DNA of 64,000 bases from Hyposmocoma kahamanoa (lineage: Eukaryota > Arthropoda > Insecta > Lepidoptera > Cosmopterigidae), in contig NW_020653711.1 in NCBI RefSeq assembly GCF_003589595.1, positions 4,313,222 to 4,377,221 on the forward strand, read 5' to 3'. Below are positions 53,337-63,689 of the stretch, piece by piece (position 1 is the first letter of the stretch; every line of letters begins with the position of its first letter). A program made the translations under genes and the position numbers. Under the pieces are notes generated by a model that did not search any database, had not been told where the DNA came from, and saw nothing but the letters and a program-made list of their open reading frames with translations.

Positions 53337-53571
53337 GTGAAAGAATTCATCCAGGGAAGTACTGCCATCTTACTATATCTGCCGCCAAGCATTAGTGGTT
53401 CCCAGGCACATGGGACTTGTCAACGTATGTCTCAGGGTGACAGGCGCAGTGCTCATAAGATCTTTGCGATTTATATGCTTTGAATGGCACTGCAACTGTT
53501 ATGGATAGGCGTGTAGCTTACCATCAGTTCCACGACTTGTTCGTCCCGTTACTTGATATTACAAAAAAAAT
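53337..53571 (+). repeat. Family C retroposon, plus, with terminal A-run
   Basis: GAAAGAATTCATCCAGGGAA, TCTGCCGCCAAGCATTAGTG, ACATGGGACTTGTCAACGTA, CACTGCAACTGTTATGGATA and CGTCCCGTTACTTGATATTA plus an A-run. An internal deletion removes the TTTTGAAG block. Confidence 0.88.
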
Positions 53572-53954
53572 TCATGAATGAAATTACAATGCATTTAAAA
53601 CGAAGTGTTATTTTATCTAGGCATCTAAAAGTTCCCAAGTTCGAGTCTGCATATCGAACTTAAAGCACCAAAAATTTAATCAAAACGAAAACAAAGTTAT
53701 CAAACCTAGACAGTGTGCATACAGTTAAGTAATGAGTGTAAGTTAGAATAAAACTTAATTAAAATTTTCTTGTAAAGGAGCTTCAACAGTCCCAGATGAG
53801 TTGCTAACTTGATAACTTTTATACACAGACGTAGAAATGTTCTAGATTTGAAAATTATCTATAAGTTTGTGCATTGTTCGTATCTTTTTTATACTTCTAA
53901 ATGGACTTTTAAGAAAAATTAGCTTTCGGGTTTTTATTTTTTTATTTTTGGAAA

Positions 53955-54090
53955 TGAAACTATTTTTTTCGGATCTAAATCGCATATTTGTTTTTTAAAT
54001 AAACCAATGTTTCATGCCCTTTACAGGTCCCATGGTTAAGGCTGAGTATCAGCACAGTGCAGAGAAAATAAATATACCTATGCGACTAAA
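53955..54090 (-). repeat. Family F fragment
   Basis: GAAACTATTTTTTTCGGATC, TAAATCGCATATTTGTTTTT and TGCCCTTTACAGGTCCCATG, the reverse of the copy at 28725. Confidence 0.65.
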
Positions 54091-54189
54091 TCCAAAAAAA
54101 TGTTGTTTTTTTAAAGCAACTAAGTGATGCGACGAGCAAGTCATTTTCGTAAACGAGTTAATTACATCACAATATACAATAAGTTTTAC

Positions 54190-54352
54190 CTGACTAAAAT
54201 ATAAATTAGATCCATTTGTGACCAAAGAAATATATTGAAGCAGATGTAAGCTTCCATACCAGTTAGGAATCAGGATACCTCTAAGTGTGCCCGGTTGTTG
54301 CTGGTCCTCTTTGATGCCGTTGACGGAAGAGTACGAATGCGCCCCTATGAAT
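54190..54352 (-). CDS. Internal coding exon of an unidentified host gene
   Basis: On the minus strand a strong acceptor (GCTGTTTTCTCTCC, a CTAAC branch-like element, then ATATTCAG) precedes a 163-nt open exon that ends CAG followed by GTAAAACTT. One base completes a codon from the previous exon, then 54 codons run without a stop and the exon ends in phase 0. The peptide begins FIGAHSYSSVNGIKEDQQQP and includes LRGILIPNWYGSLHLLQY and ISLVTNGSNLYFSQ. Balanced GC at codon positions and the splice signals make it look like real coding sequence, unlike the surrounding AT-rich frames. I do not recognise the family. It sits upstream, on the same strand, of the dehydrogenase gene; neighbouring exons were not identified. 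Confidence 0.6.
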
Positions 54353-55064
54353 CTGAATATGGTTAGGAGAGAAAACAGCGTTGTTTAATGTGAGTTGTGA
54401 ACTTCACCACTAAGACAAGCGTTGGTCAACATTGCAGCGAAACTTTAAAATTAGTTCAATCTGTTTCATGTCTTCTATTTTATTTATTATATTTTATAAA
54501 CAACTATTAAACGTACCACTAAATATTGATAATAATACATTACGAGACTCGAGCAGTACCTATTATTTTACTTTGTTGTCGTTTTGTCTACGTCAACAAT
54601 GCCGGATCTCGTAACTATTGTATAAACGCAATTATACTTCAAGCTAAGGTCATATAAATAAACCACAAGTTCTAAAATAAACTAAGACATAAAATTGAAC
54701 AAAGAAATAATATTATTTCTCACTTGCGTAAACTAAACATTAACACTTCTAGCACAAGCAAAGCATTAATAAAATATAGTATCTTTGTCCCCCGCAACAT
54801 TCGAACAATCGTGTTGACACGTGAACAGAGTTTCCCTGAATAATTATTGTAATAAACTTTACTTGTTTGAATCTTATGAGGATTTCCTTTTGTCATAGCA
54901 TAAAGATTGATTTAGGGTTTTCATCGCACATTTTCTCTTTGAGAGAAAGATGGGTAATGTAATTAATATTTAGAAGTTGAGTATGCACTCTTGTTCTGTT
55001 TTCAATTTTCATTACAATCTAAACAATTTTTACGTGACTTAGGCAGCATTCAAATTTTTCTGGA
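54353..55064. other. Presumed intron or intergenic, nothing recognised
   Basis: AT-rich with short open frames only. Confidence 0.35.
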
Positions 55065-55215
55065 AATTGAAACAAATTTTTCTCGGATTTCAAAACATTT
55101 ATATTTGTTTTCCGAACAATCCAACATTTCGGGGTCATTACATACACAAATATACGTGATTCTAGATTCGGAAAAAACAGTGTCATTTTCAATGTTTAGC
55201 AATCGCTAAGACCAT
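55065..55215. repeat. Family F repeat with both arms, palindromic layout
   Basis: The left arm (TTTTTCTCGGATTTCAAAAC, TTTATATTTGTTTTCCG) is mirrored by the right arm (ACAAATATACGTGATTCTAG, ATTCGGAAAAAACAGTG), with AACATTTCGGGG between. The tail TTTAGCAATCGCTAAGACC recurs at 55383-55400. Confidence 0.6.
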
Positions 55216-56532
55216 ACTCGGTATAACCATTGTGTTTATTCATACTTAGTAAACGCCTATAAAAATATTTATAGCAAAAATTAAGAAAGTGCTTTTTATT
55301 ATACATAAGTAAAATGGTACACAGTACTAGGAACTTATAAATTATAAGAATAAGGATGTAATCAACAAAGCATGGTTTTAATGTTTAGCAATCGCGCAAA
55401 CCATATTACATACCCAATTGTGTTTATCCACACTAAGTAAACGCTTGTATAAAGACTTATAGCATAAACAAAGAAAGTGAATTTTAGTTTTCATAAGGTA
55501 CATGTTACTCATAACTTATAAGATACAAGACATACAAACAAAGCAAGTTAAGAATTCGATAAACAAATTCATGGTTTAAAAAAGAGACTATTTGTATTGT
55601 AGTCTGTGGCTGAGTATAACAGTTATTCAACAAAACAATGCGTTACATGAAGAGAGCAATGTTCCGCGTCTCGACACTAGACTGAGAAACGAATTAATGC
55701 ACGAGGCGGAAGATAAAGGTTAATGACGTGGTACACAAGGAGAGTTTGTAGAACACGTTGTGGGTGAGCTCAGAGCGCAGGATTGGAAGAACACTAAGGT
55801 AGAGCCCGCGAGAAACAAAAACGACTTCTGCCAAAGAGATTGTGAAATGATAAAAAACTAACCATGGTCCGTAACGTAGAAAAAGATTGAAAGATCTATC
55901 TAGGCCCGAGGCAAATGTTGACATAGAATCGTTTTAAATGTAATCCAGTCTTTAATTGCTATACATGTTTGTATGTAACTATAACATGTTTTGCGGTAAT
56001 TACAACTTCGAAATGCGCACACATTTGCGCGTGTGAAGATAGCGCCTTGCTGTATGTAGTAGTAGTAGGTAAATAATTTTCGACCGTTGTATGGAGTGTC
56101 CGGGGTGTGTCAACGTTAAAAGTATATTCATGGAAAGAAAACGCCTTACAATTTGAGCATAGCAGAATAGTTACTAAAATAATTGCGCCTCATTTATGTA
56201 ATAAGTCTTCATGCATGAACACTCATAGATAATACCTTAATTTCACGTTATTAAATGTTATTAAATGATTGTCTTGAATATTTAAAATTATTTCTACGTT
56301 GAGTTATATTCTAGCTCAAAACACTCAGTAATACTTCGAGTTCAATTATTAGTCTTGAAAACAAAGCAAAATTACACGAAGTAACATCTGAACCGCCACA
56401 ATTAATATAGGAGCGCGCAAGAAAAGCCACAGGCCGTGGCGTCAAAGTTCCGCTCAGCTGTGACGCTTGGTGACATTTGGAGCACGCTGCGGTTGTCATT
56501 GAATACCTCCCTGAGACACACGCTACAAGATA
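55216..56532. other. Unassigned stretch
   Basis: A 76-codon minus-strand frame at 55694-55924 is hydrophobic but lacks splice signals and recognisable similarity. A direct duplication of CCATA-GTGTTTATYCA-AC-TAGTAAACGC occurs at 55211-55255 and 55390-55445. Confidence 0.35.
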
Positions 56533-56560
56533 AGTATCAGTTGTATATACAACTGATACT
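56533..56560. repeat. Perfect 28-bp palindrome
   Basis: AGTATCAGTTGTAT followed directly by its reverse complement ATACAACTGATACT, no spacer. Confidence 0.95.
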
Positions 56561-56949
56561 AAAGGTACTCTATATACAACGTACTGTATATACAAAGAAA
56601 CAGGTACTCAAAACCGCGCCTTCACGTACACCAATCAAAAAGTCACAGATAAAAAATGTATTGTAGCGTTAATTAAATTAAACAGGTTTTTTTAAGTAAA
56701 ACTTAAACTACCAATGTTAAGGCTATTTCACAAGCAAAACACAGTAAGAGAGATACAGGTAGGTAAAGGAGGTAAATAGCTTCCAGATACAAATAAGTAA
56801 AATAACAACGGATTACGCAAGTTTGGAACAATTTCGATACCAATTAATTAACACGTACGTTGTCGACTAGAAAGCTCAAAAATGTTCAAAATGTGACATG
56901 TACCTATGTATAAGTTTTTTTTGCGCTGGCTCTATTTTGGGATTTTTTT
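56561..56949. other. Unassigned AT-rich sequence
   Basis: Nothing recognised. Confidence 0.35.
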
Positions 56950-56992
56950 GGTAGTTCAGCATGGTAACCTTTCGGCCACGGAGGCAGTTAAA
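56950..56992 (-). repeat. SINE family A head fragment
   Basis: CAGCATGGTAACCTTTCGGC and CACGGAGGCAGTTA match the tRNA-like 5' head of family A; the body is missing. Confidence 0.6.
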
Positions 56993-57839
56993 GTAGGTAT
57001 CACACCTAAAATCCTAAAAATTAAAGAGCAACAGAAGCTCGATGGGGCCGCGTCCGTCACATTTGCCACCTGTGTGGCGTGAACGGGCATCGCAAAATTA
57101 GGTATGTCGTACCGGTCATTTTGACCCCAACGGCCCCAATAGGTAGAAGAATCATAGCGGTGAACGTGTTATGAACCAAATTTTATTAGCATTCTGAAAT
57201 AGGAAGAGAAAATGTTCAATAACAAAAGTTTGTATTTTCGGGATTTTTCTATTGAAAAACATTTAATGAACTTAATCGTGTTTTTTATAATACCGACGAC
57301 GGATTCAATAGTCAAGAAACGCATACCTTAAAAACATAAGTAGACATATTATCAAAATATAATAAATATAATAAATAAAAGCAATAATTCAAAATTAGGA
57401 ACAGAAATTCTCGACCTGACGTGTTAATGTGTCTCCAAGGTATGGGTTTAGGCCTTAGGTTTTTGGGTTGTACATTCTAATGTATGGTTGTAAACAACGC
57501 ATCAATTACATATACTTATTTACAAAATAAAGCATGGTATTCCTAACATTACCCATGTACGTTAATACTATCTGAATCTTGTACCTAGAGTTGGAACTAT
57601 GCAAAGTTTTCGCACAACGTGTGTTGAAGAGAGTTCGGTATTACTTTAGTTCGGAACAAAGTTCTGCGACACACCGATTCATACCTCCAGTTATTATGTT
57701 TGATTTGTTTTGTTTATATGAGCTTAATCTAAGTTACGAGTACTGTGTATCATTTAGAAATATTTTATTAAATAACAAGAAGAATTCTAGCGCCGTTTTA
57801 TTTATGAGTGATAAATAAATAGTTTTTCTTTGTTTTTGT
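56993..57839. other. Unassigned; GC-richer patch at 57035-57165
   Basis: The patch contains CGGTCATTTTGACCCCAACG, a small dyad. A 79-codon frame at 57579-57818 has no recognisable domain. Confidence 0.35.
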
Positions 57840-57995
57840 TATAAATCTTTTTACAGGCGTTTACGATCACTACTGAGGTAACCCGTTACCAACTAAAAAC
57901 GAAGCATCGAAATCGGTTCACAAATGTCGGAGTAATCACGGAACAAAGAAAACCTGTCGAATTGAGAACCTCCCCCTTTTTTATTAAAGTCGGTT
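57840..57995 (-). repeat. Family D repeat, minus, partial
   Basis: GATCACTACTGAGGTAACCC, ATCGAAATCGGTTCACAAAT, CGGAGTAATCACGG and AATTGAGAACCTCCCCCTTT. Confidence 0.8.
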
Positions 57996-58194
57996 AAAAT
58001 ATTTTCATTTCTGGAGTCCAATGACTAATTCTCACTGTAAACTGTTAGGCATCATCGCTCTTTCGAATGAAAGATGAAATTAGATGATTGTCGTGCAAAT
58101 TTCTGCATTACTCCAGCGAAAAAATGTCACAATTTGGTACCAGGCAGTCGGCATTGGGAAAGTTCCTAACTGCCTGGTATGCGGTATTCAATGA

Positions 58195-58765
58195 GGGGGT
58201 CGATTCAGAATCTTACGGAACTCAGTTGTCGACCGATTTGATTTGATATCGTATGATTTCTTTTCATTTTTATTCACAACACTCGAACGTCAAACTGTCA
58301 TATTCGAAACCGGACCGTAATGACGTCACACCCGTACGATTACTCGAACTTCCCAACCGGCAAAGGCTACAAACGTTATTAAGAACACAGTTGTCGAATG
58401 AAAGCTACCGAACGTCCTATTGTTTACAAAGCAAGAATGTGATATGGAAATCTTATTATTTAAAAAAAGTCTGGATTTTGTTCAATTTTATTAACGCAAA
58501 TAAAATTTAATTAACTGCATTTCTGTATTTTAGGCCTTTGAGGTCTTAAAAATGTATATAAAAGGATTTTCATTTTTCTTATACTCTATTTCACCGACTT
58601 ACTCCGTAAACGCTGTTACATAACAATATCGTATCCCAATCCAAATCGAACGTTTAACTCGAATGTTCTGAATACCTCGGAAAGCGCCCTTCGATTCGAG
58701 AACGATATCCAATAGGACGACTCGGTTAAAATATCGAAAAGTTCTGAATCGGGGCCCAGCACCGA
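58195..58765 (+). mobile_element. Family E repeat, uninterrupted copy
   Basis: About 570 bp aligning end to end with the split copy 37040-37161 + 38565-38970 (shared GTTGTCGACCGATTT, CGGCAAAGGCTACAAACGTT, CGAACGTCCTATTGTTTACA, TTTCACCGACTTACTCCGTA, GAGAACGATATCCAAT). The ends read CGATTCAGAAT and GTTCTGAATCGGGGCC, inverted relative to each other. Probably a non-autonomous DNA element. The intact TTA at 58340-58342 is the empty site for the insertion seen in the other copy. Confidence 0.85.
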
Positions 58766-58869
58766 TAGGTCGCATTTGATGTCGCAGTCGAGTTTTAGCT
58801 TTTGTACTCTATCGTGTCAAACCAAAACATTGCAAGCCCCAGTATAGTTAAAATTATTAATACAAAGAT

Positions 58870-58985
58870 CAAATACCAAGAAAAAAAAGTCCTTCGATCC
58901 GGCTAGATTTGAACCAACGTCTTCCATAAAATCTTGCTAGATCGTTCCGTTCGATCTTTGTATAAATAATTATAACAAAGTAATA
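58870..58985 (-). repeat. tRNA-like SINE fragment
   Basis: Minus strand: ATCTAGCAAGATTTTATGGA then GACGTTGGTTCAAATCTAGC, the latter with a box B-like GGTTCAAATC. Box A is poor. Confidence 0.45.
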
Positions 58986-59734
58986 ATTCAATATCTTGGT
59001 GGTCAAAACATTGAGACATTAAATTTAAAAAATCCAGTATAGTGTTTTGTAATTTCATAATGATTAGAGTCTTTGGGCTTTCACCAAGGCTAATCAAATT
59101 TACTAGTTTTAAAATTAGTGTTGAAAAAAATTCCAGTTTGGGACTCGACTCCAATTCACAAGATTCGACGCATAAAGAAAGAAACTTCACTGCTCGATGC
59201 ATTACGAACCTACCGAGTTTCCGAATAGATTCGAGTTCAACGTTAGTGCTCGAGTCTTTTATGTACCTACAATATTGTAATAATTTATAGTGACTACATA
59301 CATGGCTTTCTAGAATAGTAGCCTATCTCATAATCTCTAATCTCTAAATCAAAAAGCTGAGAAGCGGCAGCCGCTCAAAGTTGCCGAATTGTAAACCATC
59401 CCAATGTCGTCATGTGATTATTCTAGTCATCTAACCAATGAAAAGCTTGGAGTACCAATTACAATAAAATTTAGCATTTACTGAGTAAATCGCACAATTA
59501 AGTCCAAAAAGGGTAAATTTTGAATTGGGGCGCTTGTAGCGAATCGCAGCAGTCGCTACAAATCTCTTTTGTGTATAATAATAGTCTTTTTAAGTTTAGT
59601 GTATTTCTTAAATTCTAAATTTAAATGTGATTGTTTTTGGTGCCTTTTCTTGACTATTCTTTCTGTTTTTGGATTGATAGTTGTACGTGTTTTGTAATAA
59701 ATTAATAAACTGTAAGGACATTTATTTTGGTCTT
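58986..59734. other. Unassigned stretch
   Basis: Two overlapping open frames on opposite strands (58903-59202 and 59042-59290) have no recognisable domain. Short GC patches near 59350 and 59525 are unexplained. Confidence 0.35.
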
Positions 59735-59970
59735 GCTCATTCGTGCCTACAGCTCCGGTATCTATCTGGAAAATAGGGAGGGTCCTGTACGTGCCTACAG
59801 CCCTTACAGAGAACCGGATGAATTCCGTGCAAACGTGCTGATCCGGGGTTAAGACCTGACTTAGATGATCCCTGTGAGGGTTCGCTCGCACAGGTAATAG
59901 TGCCCTTCACGCATAACCAAGAGATTGATAGGGGTACTATAAACAAAACTTATGTAGACAGATATGGAAC
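59735..59970. repeat. Family H unit, single copy
   Basis: GTGCCTACAGCTCCGGTATC, GGAAAATAGGGAGGGTCCTG, GCCCTTACAGAGAACCGGAT, ATGATCCCTGTGAGGGTTCG and AACTTATGTAGACAGATATG. TGGTCTTGCTCA occurs on both sides (59729-59740 and 59971-59982), as expected if the unit came from a tandem array. Confidence 0.8.
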
Positions 59971-59982
59971 TGGTCTTGCTCA

Positions 59983-61399
59983 CTATAGCACCCACCCCAA
60001 CCTGTTGATATAGACCGCTACAGCAGTACTTTTTTTTACTGTCCTTGAAATGAAGCGATAGATATTGTTAGTTGTTTATTAATGTTGGATTTCATATAAG
60101 TATCTACATAACAATTTGTACACTATCGCATTGGTTATTGCTGTGACCGTAGGTGTAAAGTTTTAAGTGAATAAATAAATAAATTACTAAAAATTTTGTT
60201 AGATTTTATATCCAGGTCTAAGTAAAGCAAGAATTCTTATTAAATCTCGTTTTACAAAGCATGAACGTGCTACATTCCAAAGGATCACACCACCTGCACA
60301 CAAGAAGCAGTTTATTATATTTTTTTTGCTTGTCACTTGCTGTTAATTCCTATAAAAGAACTTTCATGAATTTCTTTAAGTTTTCCAGGAATAGCGTAGA
60401 CTTTCCTGTCTGGAAACTTGTTGCAAAAATGCGTATCTCTCACGTAGAGTTAACGAGATGCATTATTATGTTCAAAGCAATTTTTTTGAAAAGCGATTTT
60501 TTGTATTCGGTAATTCGAAGCTGATTTGTTTACAATTTTTGTACTTACAAGAACTTTTCAGAACTTTCAAATATCGATCATCCACCATAAACAAACACGT
60601 ATGCATAATACGCCACGTATTCCTTTGATAAATCAGCGAGTGTCGTACGAGTTTCCTGGAGTCGTCTTTAGAATATAGCTTGGAAGACCTTTGGCCTTGG
60701 TACCTCATCATCAACATGGAATGTTAAACATTATGAAAATATAAATGTTTTTCAATAAGTACATCTGAGAGTAATCCTCTCCTGAATAAAAAGATTTTCT
60801 AATATTTAAGTGAGTTTTCTCGACTGAATAATTTCGATTGTATTCACATCAAAGTTTCGGAATTATAGTAATGCTTTTTGCACGTTTTTAGTGAAATTCT
60901 AGCTTTGTTTTATAAATATTTTTGAGGTTTATAGGTAGGTGTTCAAAACGAGGGCGCCTCATTTGTGTATAAATAAACTAATTTTAACATATATAACACT
61001 CATTTAATGTAATTTCCACTTGGATTTACAGTTCCCATAACTTAACTTCATATAATTCTCGTTTGTAACAATATTCACATTTTTCAAAAGCTCTTTCTAA
61101 ATACAAACATTATATAAATAAATATTACACATCACATACGTTGTTCTGATCCTAAAGTAAGTCTATTTTTAAATTTTTAAAATGTAAAATGTTTATTTCT
61201 CTATAAAAGTACAATTGTTTTGCTTACTATTTTAAAGTTATAATCTTTACAGTAAGATTTTAACATTTTAGTTAGCTTCTCACCTTAACCTTAATGTGTT
61301 ACAATTTGTTATTACGTAATTACTATAAATCTAATTACATTAACGCATAATACTTCTCTGAGCAGACATCATCTCCAGTTTTGTGTTGATCTAGAATAA
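59983..61399. other. Unassigned AT-rich sequence
   Basis: An 81-codon minus-strand frame (60472-60717) precedes a GTAAGTAC-like donor at about 60550, but neighbouring frames are equally open and none is recognisable, so no exon is called. Confidence 0.35.
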
Positions 61400-61620
61400 G
61401 ATAACGCTTTATAGTTGTTTTGGCTTGCTTTTTACTTTCATTTGTGATCTTTTCCACAATATTTGTCGGTACTCCATTCAATACCTCGGGGCATACATAC
61501 TATGCCAAGATTCTTTTCCCGCGCACATTGTTGTATTTCGGTAACTGAAATGTACTCTCTTTAGGCAATATACGTGGACTTGGTACCTCTTTTTTCTATA
61601 TGTCGTCTGCTTAAAGGTAA
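61400..61620 (-). pseudogene. Possible retrotransposon RT C-terminal remnant
   Basis: One minus-strand frame reads STFQLPKYNNVRGKRILA, a stop, then CPEVLNGVPTNIVEKI and KKQAKTTIKRYLILD. The spacing (LP-YN-RGKR, then P-VLN-P-NI, then a basic K-RYL tail) resembles the extreme C-termini of Jockey/CR1-like RTs such as the one at 11116-11325, but similarity is weak. It could also be another decayed element. Confidence 0.3.
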
Positions 61621-61799
61621 AACCACATAAGTGACATTTTCCACAAAAAATCTCTGAATTATGTATGTACGTAGTGTATGTTACTTTTAGAGGTACTTTA
61701 TATTCTTTAACAATATTATTTGTAAGTCTAATTTAAAAAAAAAATGTTTTATACATCTTCCTGTAGCTGGAGAGGCCATAGCTTACTATCGAGTCCGCC

Positions 61800-62025
61800 A
61801 TTGACATTCAAATAAATAGTAATGCACTTGTGTTATGGAAATCGGAAATAACGATGGTACCTACCACAAACACCCAGATTAGAGACAATATAGAAAAGTT
61901 GGTTTTTCTACATTGACCCGGTCGGAATCGAGGCTTACACGTCGGTTTTCACGGTGTCGCTATCTCTGGATAGCAACACCATGAAAATCGATGTGTAAGC
62001 CACTCGACCACCGAGGTAGTCTATA
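61800..62025 (-). repeat. tRNA-derived SINE with a hairpin between its promoter boxes
   Basis: Minus strand from 62025: CTACCTCGGTGGTCGAGTGG (box A), then a 33-bp hairpin, then CCTCGATTCCGACCGGGTCA (box B), body GTAGAAAAACCAACTTTTCT, TCTAATCTGGGTGTTTGTGG, and a 3' part ATTTCCATAACACAAGTGCA. The CTGGGTGTT block is also found in family B. Confidence 0.6.
61932..62001. repeat. 33-bp inverted repeat with four mismatches, 4-base loop
   Basis: Arms 61932-61964 and 61969-62001; all four arm differences are transitions (G/A or C/T). Lies between box A and box B of the SINE. Confidence 0.9.
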
Positions 62026-62040
62026 TAATGAATTGAGAAT

Positions 62041-62250
62041 ATCGACTGTGAACTGGCAATCTGAACTATCTAAATTTTGACAACTTTACAGGTGAAGAAA
62101 AGAAAAATTGTTTGCGTCATTTATATAGCATCTGGTTTATTAAATAAAAATACGTAGTGTATGTGTAATAAAAATATTTAAAAAGTTTTTTTGTTCATCG
62201 TGTAAAGTTGTCAAAATTGAGATAGTACCGGTTGCCAGTTCGCAGTCGAT
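62041..62250. mobile_element. 210-bp MITE with 50-bp inverted repeats
   Basis: The left arm 62041-62090 begins ATCGACTGTGAACTGGCAAT; the right arm 62201-62250, reverse complemented, begins ATCGACTGCGAACTGGCAAC. 45 of 50 positions match, ending ATTTTGACAACTTTACA. The 110-bp centre is AT-rich. No clean target duplication was found. Confidence 0.85.
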
Positions 62251-62344
62251 GTATATATCATTATAATGTCAATTCAGATATTTTTTACAAGGTGCTTGCC
62301 TGTACCTGTAATGTGCGTCCCTGCTTTTAGTAGCTTAGACATTA

Positions 62345-62405
62345 GATTAGTAGCTTACCATCAGGCGCACGACTTGTATGTCTTATCACTAGATAATATT
62401 TATAA
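62345..62405 (+). repeat. Family C 3' end, short fragment
   Basis: TAGCTTACCATCAGGCGCAC, GACTTGTATGTCTTATCACT and an A-rich end. Very diverged. Confidence 0.5.
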
Positions 62406-62819
62406 AAATAAAAAGAAAGCAAACTTGATTATCGAATGTTCAAAAACAAAAGTTTCGTAGAAACGGAATAGTTATCGCATAAAATCGAAATGCGCAAAAA
62501 CAAATCTCATACGGTTTTAGCAGTTCTGTATCAGCAAAACTCTGTTTAAGTGTAAAAACACGAACCGGAGTCAGTAAAGTGAATATTTTATTTAATTCAA
62601 TTTCATTTTGGTGAATGCAGCAAAATCCAATAGTTCTTTTCTTTCTTACCCTTATTTAAAAGTTGCGTCGAGTGGGGCTAAACAATTTTTGCTTTTTAAC
62701 TTTGAGCTTAAAGTATTTATAAGTAGGTACATATTCAGTTAGGATTAGTAAAGTATCTATAAGTGCATGGGTGTTGACTGTGCCTCGGAGTACAGCACAC
62801 TTGCACGAAACACAGATTT
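62406..62819. other. Unassigned sequence
   Basis: Nothing recognised. Confidence 0.35.
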
Positions 62820-62988
62820 TAGTAGCTGTAGAGCTTTTCGCCCGGAGAAGTACTGCCACCTTACCTATTTGTGCCGCCAAACATTCCGGTTTGTAAGGGT
62901 GAAGGTATGTCTCAGGGTGAGACGGCGTAGTGGCAGCGCTCCTTAGATCCTTGCGATTTAAAGCTCTGTGTGGCACCGTAATCGTTAG
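62820..62988 (+). repeat. Family C retroposon, plus, internally deleted
   Basis: GAGAAGTACTGCCACCTTAC, TTGTGCCGCCAAACATTCCG, TATGTCTCAGGGTGAGACGG and TTAAAGCTCTGTGTGGCACC. Confidence 0.75.
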
Positions 62989-63030
62989 AAATAGAAACCA
63001 TTTATTGCAACGCTATATTACATAATAATG

Positions 63031-63215
63031 CACACACACTCATAGCCCCGCACTAAGCGAACCCTGTATTGCGGGTGCCATGGACACACACGTAGACAAC
63101 CGCAAATTACATTCAAACTCATGAGAGAAATAAATGTAGACCATGTAAATATTTCCCTCTGCGCGAGAATCGAACCCGGGACGAAGCACGGTAACTGTTC
63201 GGCCACAGAGGTAGT
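63031..63215 (-). repeat. tRNA-derived SINE, family A, complete
   Basis: From 63215 on the minus strand: CTACCTCTGTGGCCGAACAG (box A region), CGTCCCGGGTTCGATTCTCG (best box B of the family), AAATATTTACATGG, CATTTATTTCTCTCATGAGT and TGTCCATGGCACCCGCAATA, 3' end GGGTTCGCTTAGTGCGGGGC. Confidence 0.85.
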
Positions 63216-63469
63216 TAAAAAAAGTAAATAAAGCAAAATATAATATAATTAATAGTAAATAAAGGTAAATATAACAACAGACACAAAAAACTAATATAAA
63301 TAAAAAATAGCACAAAAAACAGCGCAGCCAATATTTAAAAAGTTTTAATTACGTAATACTATAAAGACATGTGTGCGGCGGTGGCGTATGCAAAATAATC
63401 TTATTCAGCTAAAGTCACAGACGAAAATAGGCTATGACGCTGGTTTGCAATGGACCCTAGCCATTGAAA
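63216..63469. other. Unassigned sequence
   Basis: Short spacer between SINE A and a family C scrap; nothing recognised. Confidence 0.35.
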
Positions 63470-63553
63470 ACCACTGTTGTTATGATTAGGCCCGTCACTA
63501 ACCACCAGACGCACGACTACTTGTTTGTGTAGATGCTGATATCATAAAAAATG
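63470..63553 (+). repeat. Family C 3' end, short fragment
   Basis: CACTGTTGTTATGATTAGGC, CACTAACCACCAGACGCACG and GATGCTGATATCATAAAAAA. Diverged. Confidence 0.5.
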
Positions 63554-63689
63554 TAAATTATTGAAAAATTATCGTATTTTGTTTTTTCTAATTTCTGGTC
63601 AATACCTACTAAATTTAGCATACGTTATAACTATCTACATCTGTGCATACTAGTGATGGGCCGAATCGAGATTTCAACGAATACGAATA

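Noticed and set aside
55694..55924. Hydrophobic 76-codon minus-strand frame, considered as a receptor exon
   Set aside because: No splice sites and no recognisable family; composition-driven hydrophobicity in AT-rich DNA.
60472..60717. Minus-strand frame preceding a GTAAGTAC donor-like site
   Set aside because: Two competing frames, one with internal stops; no convincing acceptor and no recognisable protein.
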